DNA of 10,995 nt from an uncultured Clostridia bacterium (GCA_945613045.1 CALZAG010000035.1:1-10995); one strand, 5' to 3'. Counted from the first letter of the stretch, positions 1 to 7,057 are shown. Made by a program: numbers and translations. The notes: a model not told the origin generated them from the letters alone.

Positions 1-334
1 GCTCTTTTCCGCGGCTTTCCGCGATGGTCTTTATCGCCTGCTCGGAGTACAGCACGTCGCCGTAGAGAAAGCACATATCGTCGCCTATGAGCTCGGCGGT
101 GAAGCGGTCGATCTCAAGAACGTTGTTTTCAGGCTCGTAGCGCTGCGCGCCGGCTATGCTCAGGGAGGCGTCGTGCGAGGTTATTATAACCTCAGCGGTA
201 TCGTCAAAGGCGTGCGTAAGGCGCACGGTGCGCTCGAGCAGCGTCTCGCTGCCTATGCGTATATCATGCTTGCTGTGCCCCATGAAGTTGTTCCACCGGC
301 TGCCTCTGCCGTCAGCCATTATAACGTATTTCAT
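1..334 (-). CDS. Sugar-phosphate/NTP nucleotidyltransferase, C-terminus outside window (partial)
   Basis: Only the first 111 codons are present; the gene continues past the left edge. The N-terminus reads MKYVIMADGRGSRWNNFMG, a Rossmann-type beta strand followed by the Gly-rich GRGSR loop (residues 9-13) that binds NTP in nucleotidyltransferases of the GlmU/IspD/LicC type. A lysine at residue 22 (SKHDIRI) fits the usual signature lysine after the loop, and YGD at 91-93 fits the metal-binding aspartate region. The family activates a sugar, polyol or choline phosphate as an NDP derivative, which suits a locus that also encodes a glycerophosphotransferase-like enzyme. The start ATG shares the sequence ATGA with the stop of the upstream ATP-grasp gene (331-334), so translation is probably coupled; the only Shine-Dalgarno candidate is a weak GGAA. 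The substrate cannot be told from this half, and a cytidylyltransferase is only one possibility. Confidence 0.82.
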   Translation of the reverse strand, partial: MKYVIMADGRGSRWNNFMGHSKHDIRIGSETLLERTVRLTHAFDDTAEVIITSHDASLSIAGAQRYEPENNVLEIDRFTAELIGDDMCFLYGDVLYSEQAIKTIAESRGKE

Positions 335-1380
335 TTGATTATTCCGTGCTCGCGGTAGAAGTCGCCCAGTCTGCCGAAGCGCTGCGGGCCCCAGAGCTGA
401 ATGATGTTCACGCCTGAGGAGGTGTTGGCCTCAATGACAGTGAAGCCGTCGGCGGTGGGCAGGATGTCCCAGGCTATTATATCAAGATAGGGGAAGTGGC
501 TGCTCGCTTCAAGCACGCCGGACTTCAGCCCATCCCAATCGGGTATCACTGTGCCCTCGATCTGTGCGCCGGTGTCCGGATGAGTGCGGTAGACAGTAAG
601 GTTATGCAGAGTGCGCGCTTCGCTGAGCGTGCCCGTTTTGATGTCGACATTTGCAATGAGTCCGCCGCGGCTGCCGTTATCGACGGCGCCCGTCCACGCG
701 GCCCCTATGCGCTGAACCGCAAAGCAAAGCTCAAATTCCTTCGTTTCTGCGCTGCGCAGGACAATCATTCGCAGGGTGTTCGCGGCGCTGGGATAGATAT
801 CGTTGAGGTAGTCGGCCTGATGGGCGTAAGCGCAGATGAGCCACTCGGCATCGTGCCGAAGCCTGTCCGCCAGCTCATTTTCAGTGTGCGGCTCATCGTT
901 GCAGATGATGCCGTGTCTGTTGTATTTGACGACGTACACGCCCTTGCCCTTGCCAGCTCTCACGGGCTTTACGACGAAGGCCCCGACCTCACGCAGCAGA
1001 GCGATGATATCGTCATAGTCGTTGAAGACACGGCCGTTCATGCCCGCGAGGCGCTTACCCTTCTTCACGCAGTAGATCTCCGGTGTGGAGCAGTAGCGCT
1101 CTATTATCTGCGTAAATACGACCTTGTTGTTGAGCATTTCGCTGTAAGGATCGTTAATGCAGCGCGAACGGTACCAGTCGAACTCGGAAAGGTACTGTTT
1201 CTTATCATTGTGCTTGAAATCGTACAGCGCGGCCTGATCGACCATGTAGCCGCCGAAGACGCAGTAGTACAGTCTTGTGTGCAGGGGAAGCTTAAAGTGA
1301 TTGGGCGCAAACAGTATCCTCACTACCCACAACACCATCAGCTTGATTTTGGCGAGCAATATGCTCAGAAATCGCATCAT
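331..1380 (-). CDS. Single-domain ATP-grasp protein, sugar-transfer-associated type
   Basis: This 349-residue protein resembles the sugar-transfer-associated ATP-grasp family (Pfam ATPgrasp_ST). Visible marks are VVKPVRAGKGKG (136-147; nucleotide-binding lysine and glycine loop), NTLRM (201-205), THPDTGAQIEG (266-276) and IEANTSSG (316-323), whose Glu and Asn fit the metal-binding E-x-N of active ATP-grasp enzymes. All key positions are intact, so it should be active, probably joining a carboxylate to an amine or hydroxyl on a glycan or its precursor; the substrate is unknown. The first 25 residues are hydrophobic and basic and may lie on the membrane. The start at 1380 (tandem ATGs) is preferred because GGAGAG sits 8 nt upstream, even though it overlaps the preceding gene by 89 bp. 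The later Met46 would remove conserved N-terminal sequence (ALYDF, YLSEFDWY). Confidence 0.9.
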   Translation of the reverse strand: MMRFLSILLAKIKLMVLWVVRILFAPNHFKLPLHTRLYYCVFGGYMVDQAALYDFKHNDKKQYLSEFDWYRSRCINDPYSEMLNNKVVFTQIIERYCSTPEIYCVKKGKRLAGMNGRVFNDYDDIIALLREVGAFVVKPVRAGKGKGVYVVKYNRHGIICNDEPHTENELADRLRHDAEWLICAYAHQADYLNDIYPSAANTLRMIVLRSAETKEFELCFAVQRIGAAWTGAVDNGSRGGLIANVDIKTGTLSEARTLHNLTVYRTHPDTGAQIEGTVIPDWDGLKSGVLEASSHFPYLDIIAWDILPTADGFTVIEANTSSGVNIIQLWGPQRFGRLGDFYREHGIIK

Positions 1381-2503
1381 GTTTGTCTCTCTCCATGCAA
1401 TCGATTATAAGCTCCGCAATTTTATCCGTAGCCCTGCCGCTGAGGTCGGGCAGATATTTTCTGCAGAAGCGTTCGTAGTTTTCGTAGTCGTATTCACCGC
1501 TGTTGACAGCATCCATAAGCTTTTTCGCATCGCTGAAGACGCAGTCGGGGAATTCCTCGAAGAGCTTCACATTCAGGCCGTTGTGAGCTATGTAATCCTC
1601 ATAGTCGAAGAGATAGAAGTACACGGGCTTGCCGAGCAATGCGGCTTCGATGGTGATAGCGGAATAGTCGGTTATAACACAGTCGCAAACCGACAGCACC
1701 GTTGAGGTCGGTACCTTGCTGCAGGTGATGGCGGGGGCGATGGACTCCAGGTCGAGGAGCTGGTTCGGGTGCCGCTTTATAACGAGCATCTCCTCTGCAT
1801 CGAAGGCGAAGGCCTCTACAAGCTCCGTGGGCTCAAGCGTCTGACCTTTGCGGAAGGTGGGGGCGTAGAGGATGATCTTGCGGCCCTTGAGCCAGGGATA
1901 GGCCTCGTCAAATTGCCGTCTTGCCTCGGAAACGCCCTCGCGGAGCCTATCCATACGGGGCAGGCCGACATTGTAGAGGATATCGGAGCTTACGCCGAAA
2001 GAGGCGCAGTAGAAGGGGTTGAAGGCCCTGCCGCCGGCGATGATAACGTCGTAGTTGCGGTGCATTCTCATCTCTCGGGCGATAACGTCGCTCCTGCCGA
2101 ACTTCTTGCCCAGCGACTGATAGCCGGACTTCTTGATCTTGCCCATGGCGTGCCACATCTGGATGACCGCAAGCTCCTTCTTGTGGTGCAGCACGGAAAC
2201 CGCCGGCCAATAGGAGTCCAAAACACATATTCTCGCGGTGGCGAGGTGGTACATACTCTTTAAGGTGACGCCGGCAAAGCTGAGCATACTTTTTAAATTA
2301 TTGTCCACCCTCTGGGTTATGGTGACGATCTCCATGTCGGGATCAAGCTCAAGGAGCTTATCCTGCAGAAACAGGAAATCTTCAGAGGGAGTGTTGGACT
2401 GGCGGCTGAGAAAAACGAGCTTGTTGCTTCTTATGGGGCACAGCTTCATAAACAGATAGATGAAATTCATCAGCCAGCGCAGCAAAATAAGTGCTATTCG
2501 CAT
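1292..2503 (-). CDS. CDP-glycerol:poly(glycerophosphate) glycerophosphotransferase-like protein (TagB/TagF family)
   Basis: This 403-residue protein carries the catalytic signatures of the Glyphos_transf family, which transfers glycerol phosphate (or ribitol phosphate) from CDP-polyols onto cell-wall polymers at the inner membrane face. Visible motifs are IQMWHAMGKIKKSG (114-127; the WHG-like motif, here WHA), NVGLPRMD (178-185), KIILYAPTFRKG (209-220), VIKRHPN (241-247, second His motif) and ITDYSAITIEAALLGKP (277-293). A hydrophobic stretch at residues 3-18 may aid membrane association. The start at 2503 is chosen because GGAGGAG stands just upstream; an in-frame ATG at 2536 has no comparable site. 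The normal fold should end near residue 370, so the last 33 residues, which overlap the next gene, are an unusual hydrophilic tail. A dedicated promoter lies upstream. It could use a phosphate-linked donor other than CDP-glycerol. Confidence 0.9.
   Translation of the reverse strand: MRIALILLRWLMNFIYLFMKLCPIRSNKLVFLSRQSNTPSEDFLFLQDKLLELDPDMEIVTITQRVDNNLKSMLSFAGVTLKSMYHLATARICVLDSYWPAVSVLHHKKELAVIQMWHAMGKIKKSGYQSLGKKFGRSDVIAREMRMHRNYDVIIAGGRAFNPFYCASFGVSSDILYNVGLPRMDRLREGVSEARRQFDEAYPWLKGRKIILYAPTFRKGQTLEPTELVEAFAFDAEEMLVIKRHPNQLLDLESIAPAITCSKVPTSTVLSVCDCVITDYSAITIEAALLGKPVYFYLFDYEDYIAHNGLNVKLFEEFPDCVFSDAKKLMDAVNSGEYDYENYERFCRKYLPDLSGRATDKIAELIIDCMERDKHDAISEHIARQNQADGVVGSEDTVCAQSL
1386..1394 (-). 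promoter_or_regulatory. Ribosome binding site of the overlapping ATP-grasp gene
   Basis: GGAGAGAGA on the minus strand lies inside the coding sequence of the TagF-like gene, 5-8 nt before the tandem ATG codons at 1380-1375. It supports a start that overlaps the upstream gene by 89 bp. Confidence 0.65.
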
Positions 2504-2507
2504 AATG

Positions 2508-2514
2508 CTCCTCC
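2508..2514 (-). promoter_or_regulatory. Ribosome binding site fixing the TagF-like start
   Basis: On the minus strand GGAGGAG lies here, with the GGAGG core 6 nt before the ATG at 2503. It decides the start against the longer in-frame ATG at 2536, which has no purine-rich site. Confidence 0.8.
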
Positions 2515-2560
2515 GGTATGGGCCATGTCGGCACATATCGTTAAAAATTTACATCGTTTT

Positions 2561-2589
2561 ATTATACGATTATTTCATTGCTTTGTCAT
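2561..2589 (-). promoter_or_regulatory. Sigma-A promoter of the TagF-like operon
   Basis: On the minus strand the -35 is ATGACA (2589-2584) and the -10 is TATAAT (2566-2561), separated by exactly 17 bp. Transcription would start near 2554, giving a leader of about 50 nt. An ATCGT/ACGAT inverted repeat (2553-2570) brackets the -10. The promoter implies that the TagF-like, ATP-grasp and nucleotidyltransferase genes can be transcribed apart from the tandem ATP-grasp gene upstream. Confidence 0.75.
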
Positions 2590-2608
2590 CATAAAAATAT
2601 TAACAAAG

Positions 2609-4627
2609 TTAACAAAGCTTTTTGCCCTGTCTCTTGAGTTCAAGCTTATGCATGAAGTAGGCGTGAACATTCTCGTTATAGGTCGGATAGCGGTGAAGAT
2701 CCTGATGTGTGTTTATCTCGAGGATATTGAATCCTGCGTCCGTTATGACCACGTCAAAGCCGAGATATTCAAGAGGGCTTATGTAGCGGCACAGCTCGGG
2801 TATCATTTCTGTGACCTCGTCCCAGTGCGGAAGTGTGCCCTCAATCTTAACGCCTGTATCAGGGTGTGTTGGGCAGGGGGTTATGATGTGCTCTTTTATG
2901 ATCTCGGCGTCGTGGAATAAGCCCGTTTTCTCGTCCACATAGGCAAAAACGCCTCCGGACCCGATATTATCGGTGAAACCGGTGCTTTTGGTGCCGATGC
3001 GGAAGTATGCGTTTTCTATGACGGGATCCGAGCCGCGGCGGTTTATGACCATTATGCGCACCGTGCAGGCGACCTCGCTGTATATTTTACGCAGATCGCG
3101 GTGCATGACGATGTACTCGGAGATGTTATAGTAATCGTCAAGACCGGAGAGAAATTCGAGCATACCCGCCTCGTCCTTATCCTCGCCGTTTACGGTATAA
3201 TGCCGACCGCCGAGATAGCCGAGTTTGTAAAACCCGATGCCGTGAGAGCCGACGGTGGGCTTCATGGCAAGCAGTTTCTTTTCCCGCAGGAGCGCAAGGA
3301 GACCCTCAAAGTCACGCGCATACCCCTCCGGGCAGTCGGGCATTTTGAGAAGCTGCATCCTGCCGTTTCGGGGAACGAGATGGTAGTAGTACTCAGGCAG
3401 ACAGCGGCTGTATTTATCCAGACAGTATCGCAGCGTTACCTTGTCCCACAAAAGCTTGCGGTATTCGTTGTTCAGAGGGCGTAGCCATTTATAATCCCGG
3501 TCGGACAGGCAATCGCGGTAATTTTCCTCCGTAAGGCCGTACTGCCTTATGCGGAACGACAGAAAGCCCCGCTTATGTGCCCATCTTTTCTCCGCCAGCG
3601 TCGTGTATTTATCGTGCCAGTCCTCGCGCAGAGCCTTTTTCCAGCCGCGGTACATATAATCCATGAAGCCGCGGCGCTTTGCACGAAAGCTCCACAAATA
3701 TCGGTCTATTATCGTCATTGCGCGCCTAAAGCCCACGAAGCGCGGCTTCGTCTGCCGCTTGAGACGGATAAACTCCGCCGTTTTTTCATTAAAATGCTCG
3801 AGATATGTAAGATCCGCGCCGGTATCCACGCGCATTATCTTAAAGCCGCCGTCGGTGAGCCTTACTGCAAAATTCATATACTCAAGCTCGCCGAATTCGG
3901 CTGCGACGCTGCGCAGCTGTTCGGCGATTGCGGGAAAGGTGTCTATCCTGCCGCCGTCGTAATTTCCCGCCCCGTCCACAGCGGAGAGCTCGCGGTTGGC
4001 CGTATACCAGTTTTGCGGCGCGTCTTTCTGAACATCTGTCAGGACGGAAAACATAAGCTCAGGACCGTCGCCACCGTTTAAAAATGCAAGGTGCAGCGTG
4101 GGAGCAAAGTCTGAACGCACGAGCTCCGTGATGATGGTCCCCGACGGGAGCGACACAAGCTTTCGCCGCATTTCGTCTTCGCCGAGTTCCCTGCCGTCGG
4201 CAAAGAATGTACTCCCGTCAAAGCCGTAGGTGTGCTCCCTTGTCCTGACGGAATTTGACGCCTTTCGAACCGAAACCCCGCCCTTTTCACGCAGAAGCGC
4301 CATCACGCCGTCGAGGCTCTGCTCAAGCCCGCTGCGCAGGGGAAGGATGAACTGCTCGCCGTCGCGCGTGAGCAGACTGTAATACTGTTCGGGCAGAAGC
4401 TCGGGGTGCTTATCGAGCGCATAGGACATCGATATGACATCGCCGAAAAGCTTATCGAATTTTGAATCAAACGGCAGCAGGGAAAAAATATCCTTATCGC
4501 TCATGCCGATGTTGTTCTTCCGCTTGTATTTTTTTATACTGTCAAGATAAAACCACTCGTCGGATGTTGCAAAGGTGAAGCCGCGAAACAGCAGCGCGGC
4601 GCTTTTTATAAGTTTTGAAGCTTGCAT
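2609..4627 (-). CDS. Tandem ATP-grasp protein (degenerate N-terminal domain, intact C-terminal domain)
   Basis: This 672-residue protein contains two diverged copies of a sugar-transfer-associated ATP-grasp unit. The C-terminal copy (about 335-672) is complete: AMKPTVGSHGIGF (454-466, nucleotide loop), VRIMVIN (523-529), a Gly-rich DNIGSGG segment (553-559), THPDTGVKIEG (587-597) and LEINTHQDLH (636-645) with metal-binding Glu637 and Asn639. The N-terminal copy (about 25-295) keeps the layout but not the chemistry: the loop reads VRKASNSVRTRE (120-131) and the E-x-N position reads MRVDTGADL (265-273), with Arg and Asp replacing Glu and Asn. It is probably a pseudo-enzyme domain used for binding or regulation. 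No signal peptide or clear membrane span is visible. The Shine-Dalgarno site (GGGG, 7 nt upstream) is weak. Its closest visible relative is the divergent neighbour at 4808-7057. The substrate is unknown. Confidence 0.9.
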   Translation of the reverse strand: MQASKLIKSAALLFRGFTFATSDEWFYLDSIKKYKRKNNIGMSDKDIFSLLPFDSKFDKLFGDVISMSYALDKHPELLPEQYYSLLTRDGEQFILPLRSGLEQSLDGVMALLREKGGVSVRKASNSVRTREHTYGFDGSTFFADGRELGEDEMRRKLVSLPSGTIITELVRSDFAPTLHLAFLNGGDGPELMFSVLTDVQKDAPQNWYTANRELSAVDGAGNYDGGRIDTFPAIAEQLRSVAAEFGELEYMNFAVRLTDGGFKIMRVDTGADLTYLEHFNEKTAEFIRLKRQTKPRFVGFRRAMTIIDRYLWSFRAKRRGFMDYMYRGWKKALREDWHDKYTTLAEKRWAHKRGFLSFRIRQYGLTEENYRDCLSDRDYKWLRPLNNEYRKLLWDKVTLRYCLDKYSRCLPEYYYHLVPRNGRMQLLKMPDCPEGYARDFEGLLALLREKKLLAMKPTVGSHGIGFYKLGYLGGRHYTVNGEDKDEAGMLEFLSGLDDYYNISEYIVMHRDLRKIYSEVACTVRIMVINRRGSDPVIENAYFRIGTKSTGFTDNIGSGGVFAYVDEKTGLFHDAEIIKEHIITPCPTHPDTGVKIEGTLPHWDEVTEMIPELCRYISPLEYLGFDVVITDAGFNILEINTHQDLHRYPTYNENVHAYFMHKLELKRQGKKLC

Positions 4628-4656
4628 ATCAAAACCCCGAAAAATATAGTCAAAAT

Positions 4657-4685
4657 ATTATACTACAAACTTCAGATATAAGCAA
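4657..4685 (-). promoter_or_regulatory. Promoter of the leftward tandem ATP-grasp gene
   Basis: On the minus strand the -35 is TTGCTT (4685-4680) and the -10 is TATAAT (4662-4657) with a 17-bp spacer. Transcription would start near 4650, leaving a leader of only about 23 nt. The region 4655-4673 reads GAAGTTTGTAGTATAATAT on this strand, nearly identical to the -10 region of the divergent promoter. Confidence 0.75.
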
Positions 4686-4710
4686 ACTATTATATTTGTT
4701 GCCGGCGGGA

Positions 4711-4739
4711 TTGAATTCAGACGAACTTTGTAATATAAT
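4711..4739 (+). promoter_or_regulatory. Promoter of the rightward five-gene operon
   Basis: TTGAAT (4711-4716) and TATAAT (4734-4739) are separated by exactly 17 bp, giving a predicted start near 4746 and a leader of about 60 nt. The -35 elements of this and the leftward promoter lie back to back, 25 bp apart (4686-4710), so one regulator could act on both. Confidence 0.75.
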
Positions 4740-4748
4740 ATCAAAGTT
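4724..4748. repeat. Inverted repeat over the -10 element, candidate operator
   Basis: Perfect 7-bp arms AACTTTG (4724-4730) and CAAAGTT (4742-4748) flank an 11-nt AT-only centre that contains the -10 TATAAT. The position is typical of a repressor site. No protein can be assigned to it from sequence alone. Confidence 0.5.
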
Positions 4749-4794
4749 AATAAAATAAAATGGATATCTGCGCGGATTTCACTCAGCAGGAAAG

Positions 4795-4800
4795 AGAGGA
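4795..4800 (+). promoter_or_regulatory. Ribosome binding site fixing the start of the rightward ATP-grasp gene
   Basis: AGAGGA ends 7 nt before the ATG at 4808. It selects this start over the in-frame ATG at 4760, which lies close to the predicted transcription start and has no Shine-Dalgarno sequence. Confidence 0.75.
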
Positions 4801-4807
4801 ACGTAAT

Positions 4808-7057
4808 ATGGGGATATTCAGCAGGATAAAGAGAGAGTTCTTTATCCGCCCATGGCTCGGACAAGGCTATTCAAGACGTCTTGCGAATTCATACTACAAA
4901 AAGGTCTGCATCGACCTTGAAAACGACAACGGAGTGTCGAAGGAGGATAAAAAGTGGGCGCATGCGCACAAGTATTTCTCCGACAGCATTGAAAAATACG
5001 ATCTTAAGAATAATCCGGATAAGTATATCACCGACATGGACTATATGTACTTAAAGCCGTTTAACAACAGCTTCACCAAATGGGTCGGGGATCTTGTGAC
5101 GGAAAACCTCGTGCTCATTGATTACCGCGAGCACCTTCCCAAGCTGTATTTCAACATCATCGAGCGCGAGAACAGGAAGGTGTTCCTGCCTATAGATACG
5201 GTTGGCCGCGAGTACGGCGAAAACTATGATGATTTCATAAAGCTCCTCGATGAGCGCGGCGAACTCGTCATACGTCCCGACCGCGCCTCTGCTCACCGCA
5301 GCGCCTACAGGATAAAGCGCACAGGCGAGGACAGCTACGAGCTTCTGGAGGACTCAGCGTGCAGAATGCGCATGAGCATCTACGGCAATGATTACGACAG
5401 AGACCTCCTGCTCGCAGAAGAGCATCCCAACGATCTGCCTGAGAACTTTGAGCTCAACCCCTGCCGGAGCGATCACTATGATAAAAAAAGCTTGTATGAG
5501 CTGATATCGACCTTCAAATACAGCTACGTCATTGCAGAGCCCTACCGCGTGAGAGCCGACAAAACCGGTATGCTCCGCATTTACGTTGCAAACGAAAAAC
5601 TCAGGGATACAAAGCTGCTCGATTATTACTATACCGACATCGTTGACGGGACTGTGCGCTGCCGCGCCGTCACGCCCGACGGGGCACTCGACGGAGAGAA
5701 GCTTGGCGGATGGGACAAGATAATCGCGGCAGTTACGGATATCGCACACTTTATAAGCGAGATCGAGTATTTTACCGTGAGCATTTTTTTCACCGAGGAC
5801 GGCTTTGTCATCGACTCTATCGACACTAACCCCAGCCTTCCGCCGATAGTACACAGTGACGCACTCAACGACTATCTGCTCGCGCGCCTCGCCAAAAAAC
5901 GCGAGACAGTCGTCGTGACGCGTGAGCGCTGGATAAAGGCGTTCAGCGAAAAACGCTTCAAGCGCTTTGTCAAGCGCTTCTGCCGTCCCGGTATCAGACC
6001 GTATATGCAGAGGCTGTGGATGAACTCGGTATGGGATGACCTTTGGCATAATAAGGCGACCACCCTGCGACAGAAGCTGTGGAGCTATAAAAGGGGGTTT
6101 CTGTCGTTCAGAATAAAACAGTACGGGCTGACGAAGGATAATTATAAGAACTTCCTGTCTGACTATCAGTATCACTGGCTCAACAGGATAAATAACGGCT
6201 ATCAGATATGGATTAACGACAAGACCACGACGCGGTATGTCTTTGAGCCGTACAAGCAGTATCTTGCCAAGTACTATTACGATATAATAAAAATTGAGGG
6301 CGAGACCTGCATAAAGGCGCTTCAGGATATACCCGATGGCTTTGAAGCGTCCTTTGACGGCATATTCCGTCTTCTGCGGCAGGAAAAGCTCCTTGCGCTC
6401 AAGCCCTCGGCGGGCACCCACGGCGACGGTTTTTACCGCATGGAGTACGCGGACGGTAAATATTTCATAAACGGCAATGAGATGACCGAGGACGGGATAA
6501 TCACCATGATCGACGGTTTTAAGTCCATTTACATCATCACCGAGTATCTTTTCATGCACCGTGAGCTTAAAAAGATTTACCCCCATTCGGTCAACACCAT
6601 CCGCGTCGCTGTTGTAAACCAGAGCGCCTACGAGCCGAAGATAATGCAGACGTATATGCGCATCGGCTCGTCAAAATCAGGCTTTACCGACAATGTCGGC
6701 TACGGCGGCATCTGCGCAAAGATAGACATACCAACCGGCAGATACTACTGCGCCGAGCAGCTCAAGGACCATGTGTTCACGCCCTGCCCCATACATCCCG
6801 ATACGGGCGTGGAGATCGAGGGCGTCGTCCCGAATTGGGAGCTCATGAAAAAGGGCATTATCGATATATGCCGCTTTATGCCGGAGCTTGAATATCTGGG
6901 CTTTGATATCGCGATAACCGACGACGGCTTTAAGATAATCGAGATAAACATACATCAGGATCTGCACAAGGTCGCCGAGCACTCTGAGGAGTTCAAAAGC
7001 TTCTATCGGGATAAGCTGCGCCTCAAGGCAGAGAAATACGGGCTTAATAAATGGTAA
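4808..7057 (+). CDS. Tandem ATP-grasp protein, paralogue of the divergent neighbour
   Basis: This 749-residue protein (from the ATG at 4808) has the same two-unit design as the divergent gene. The C-terminal unit (about 410-749) has ALKPSAGTHGDGF (530-542), NTIRVAV (596-602), DNVGYGG (628-634), IHPDTGVEIEG (662-672) and IEINIHQDLH (711-720), with Glu712 and Asn714 in place, so it should be a working ATP-dependent carboxylate ligase. The N-terminal unit (about 45-370) has VIRPDRASAHRSAY (154-167) for the nucleotide loop and IDSIDTNPSL (335-344) for the metal site, so the catalytic Glu is Ser and the Asn is Asp. The segment KRGFLSFRIKQYGLT (428-442) matches the neighbour's at 14 of 15 positions. 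The first 30 residues are basic with aromatic residues. It heads an apparent operon with an opine-dehydrogenase-family gene 31 bp downstream. The substrate is unknown. Confidence 0.9.
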   Translation: MGIFSRIKREFFIRPWLGQGYSRRLANSYYKKVCIDLENDNGVSKEDKKWAHAHKYFSDSIEKYDLKNNPDKYITDMDYMYLKPFNNSFTKWVGDLVTENLVLIDYREHLPKLYFNIIERENRKVFLPIDTVGREYGENYDDFIKLLDERGELVIRPDRASAHRSAYRIKRTGEDSYELLEDSACRMRMSIYGNDYDRDLLLAEEHPNDLPENFELNPCRSDHYDKKSLYELISTFKYSYVIAEPYRVRADKTGMLRIYVANEKLRDTKLLDYYYTDIVDGTVRCRAVTPDGALDGEKLGGWDKIIAAVTDIAHFISEIEYFTVSIFFTEDGFVIDSIDTNPSLPPIVHSDALNDYLLARLAKKRETVVVTRERWIKAFSEKRFKRFVKRFCRPGIRPYMQRLWMNSVWDDLWHNKATTLRQKLWSYKRGFLSFRIKQYGLTKDNYKNFLSDYQYHWLNRINNGYQIWINDKTTTRYVFEPYKQYLAKYYYDIIKIEGETCIKALQDIPDGFEASFDGIFRLLRQEKLLALKPSAGTHGDGFYRMEYADGKYFINGNEMTEDGIITMIDGFKSIYIITEYLFMHRELKKIYPHSVNTIRVAVVNQSAYEPKIMQTYMRIGSSKSGFTDNVGYGGICAKIDIPTGRYYCAEQLKDHVFTPCPIHPDTGVEIEGVVPNWELMKKGIIDICRFMPELEYLGFDIAITDDGFKIIEINIHQDLHKVAEHSEEFKSFYRDKLRLKAEKYGLNKW

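Noticed and set aside
496..1410. Open frame of 304 codons on the plus strand
   Set aside because: It lies antisense to the ATP-grasp gene, which has clear family motifs; the product has no recognisable domain and is an antisense shadow.
2504..2536. Upstream start that would add 11 residues to the TagF-like protein
   Set aside because: It has no ribosome binding site, and the added sequence overlaps the GGAGGAG that serves the ATG at 2503.
4689..4694. Second TATAAT on the minus strand in the divergent region
   Set aside because: No -35-like hexamer stands 16-18 bp upstream; the sequence there is a GC-rich GCCGGCGGG patch.
4760..4807. In-frame upstream ATG that would add 16 residues to the rightward ATP-grasp protein
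   Set aside because: It sits about 14 nt from the predicted transcription start without a Shine-Dalgarno, while the ATG at 4808 has AGAGGA at good spacing.
4658..4864. Minus-strand frame of 68 codons across the divergent intergenic region
   Set aside because: It overlaps both promoters and the start of the real gene and has no convincing homology or ribosome binding site.
5354..6586. Open frame of 410 codons on the minus strand
   Set aside because: It is antisense to the motif-rich tandem ATP-grasp gene, shows no domain and lacks a convincing Shine-Dalgarno; it reflects codon bias of the real strand.
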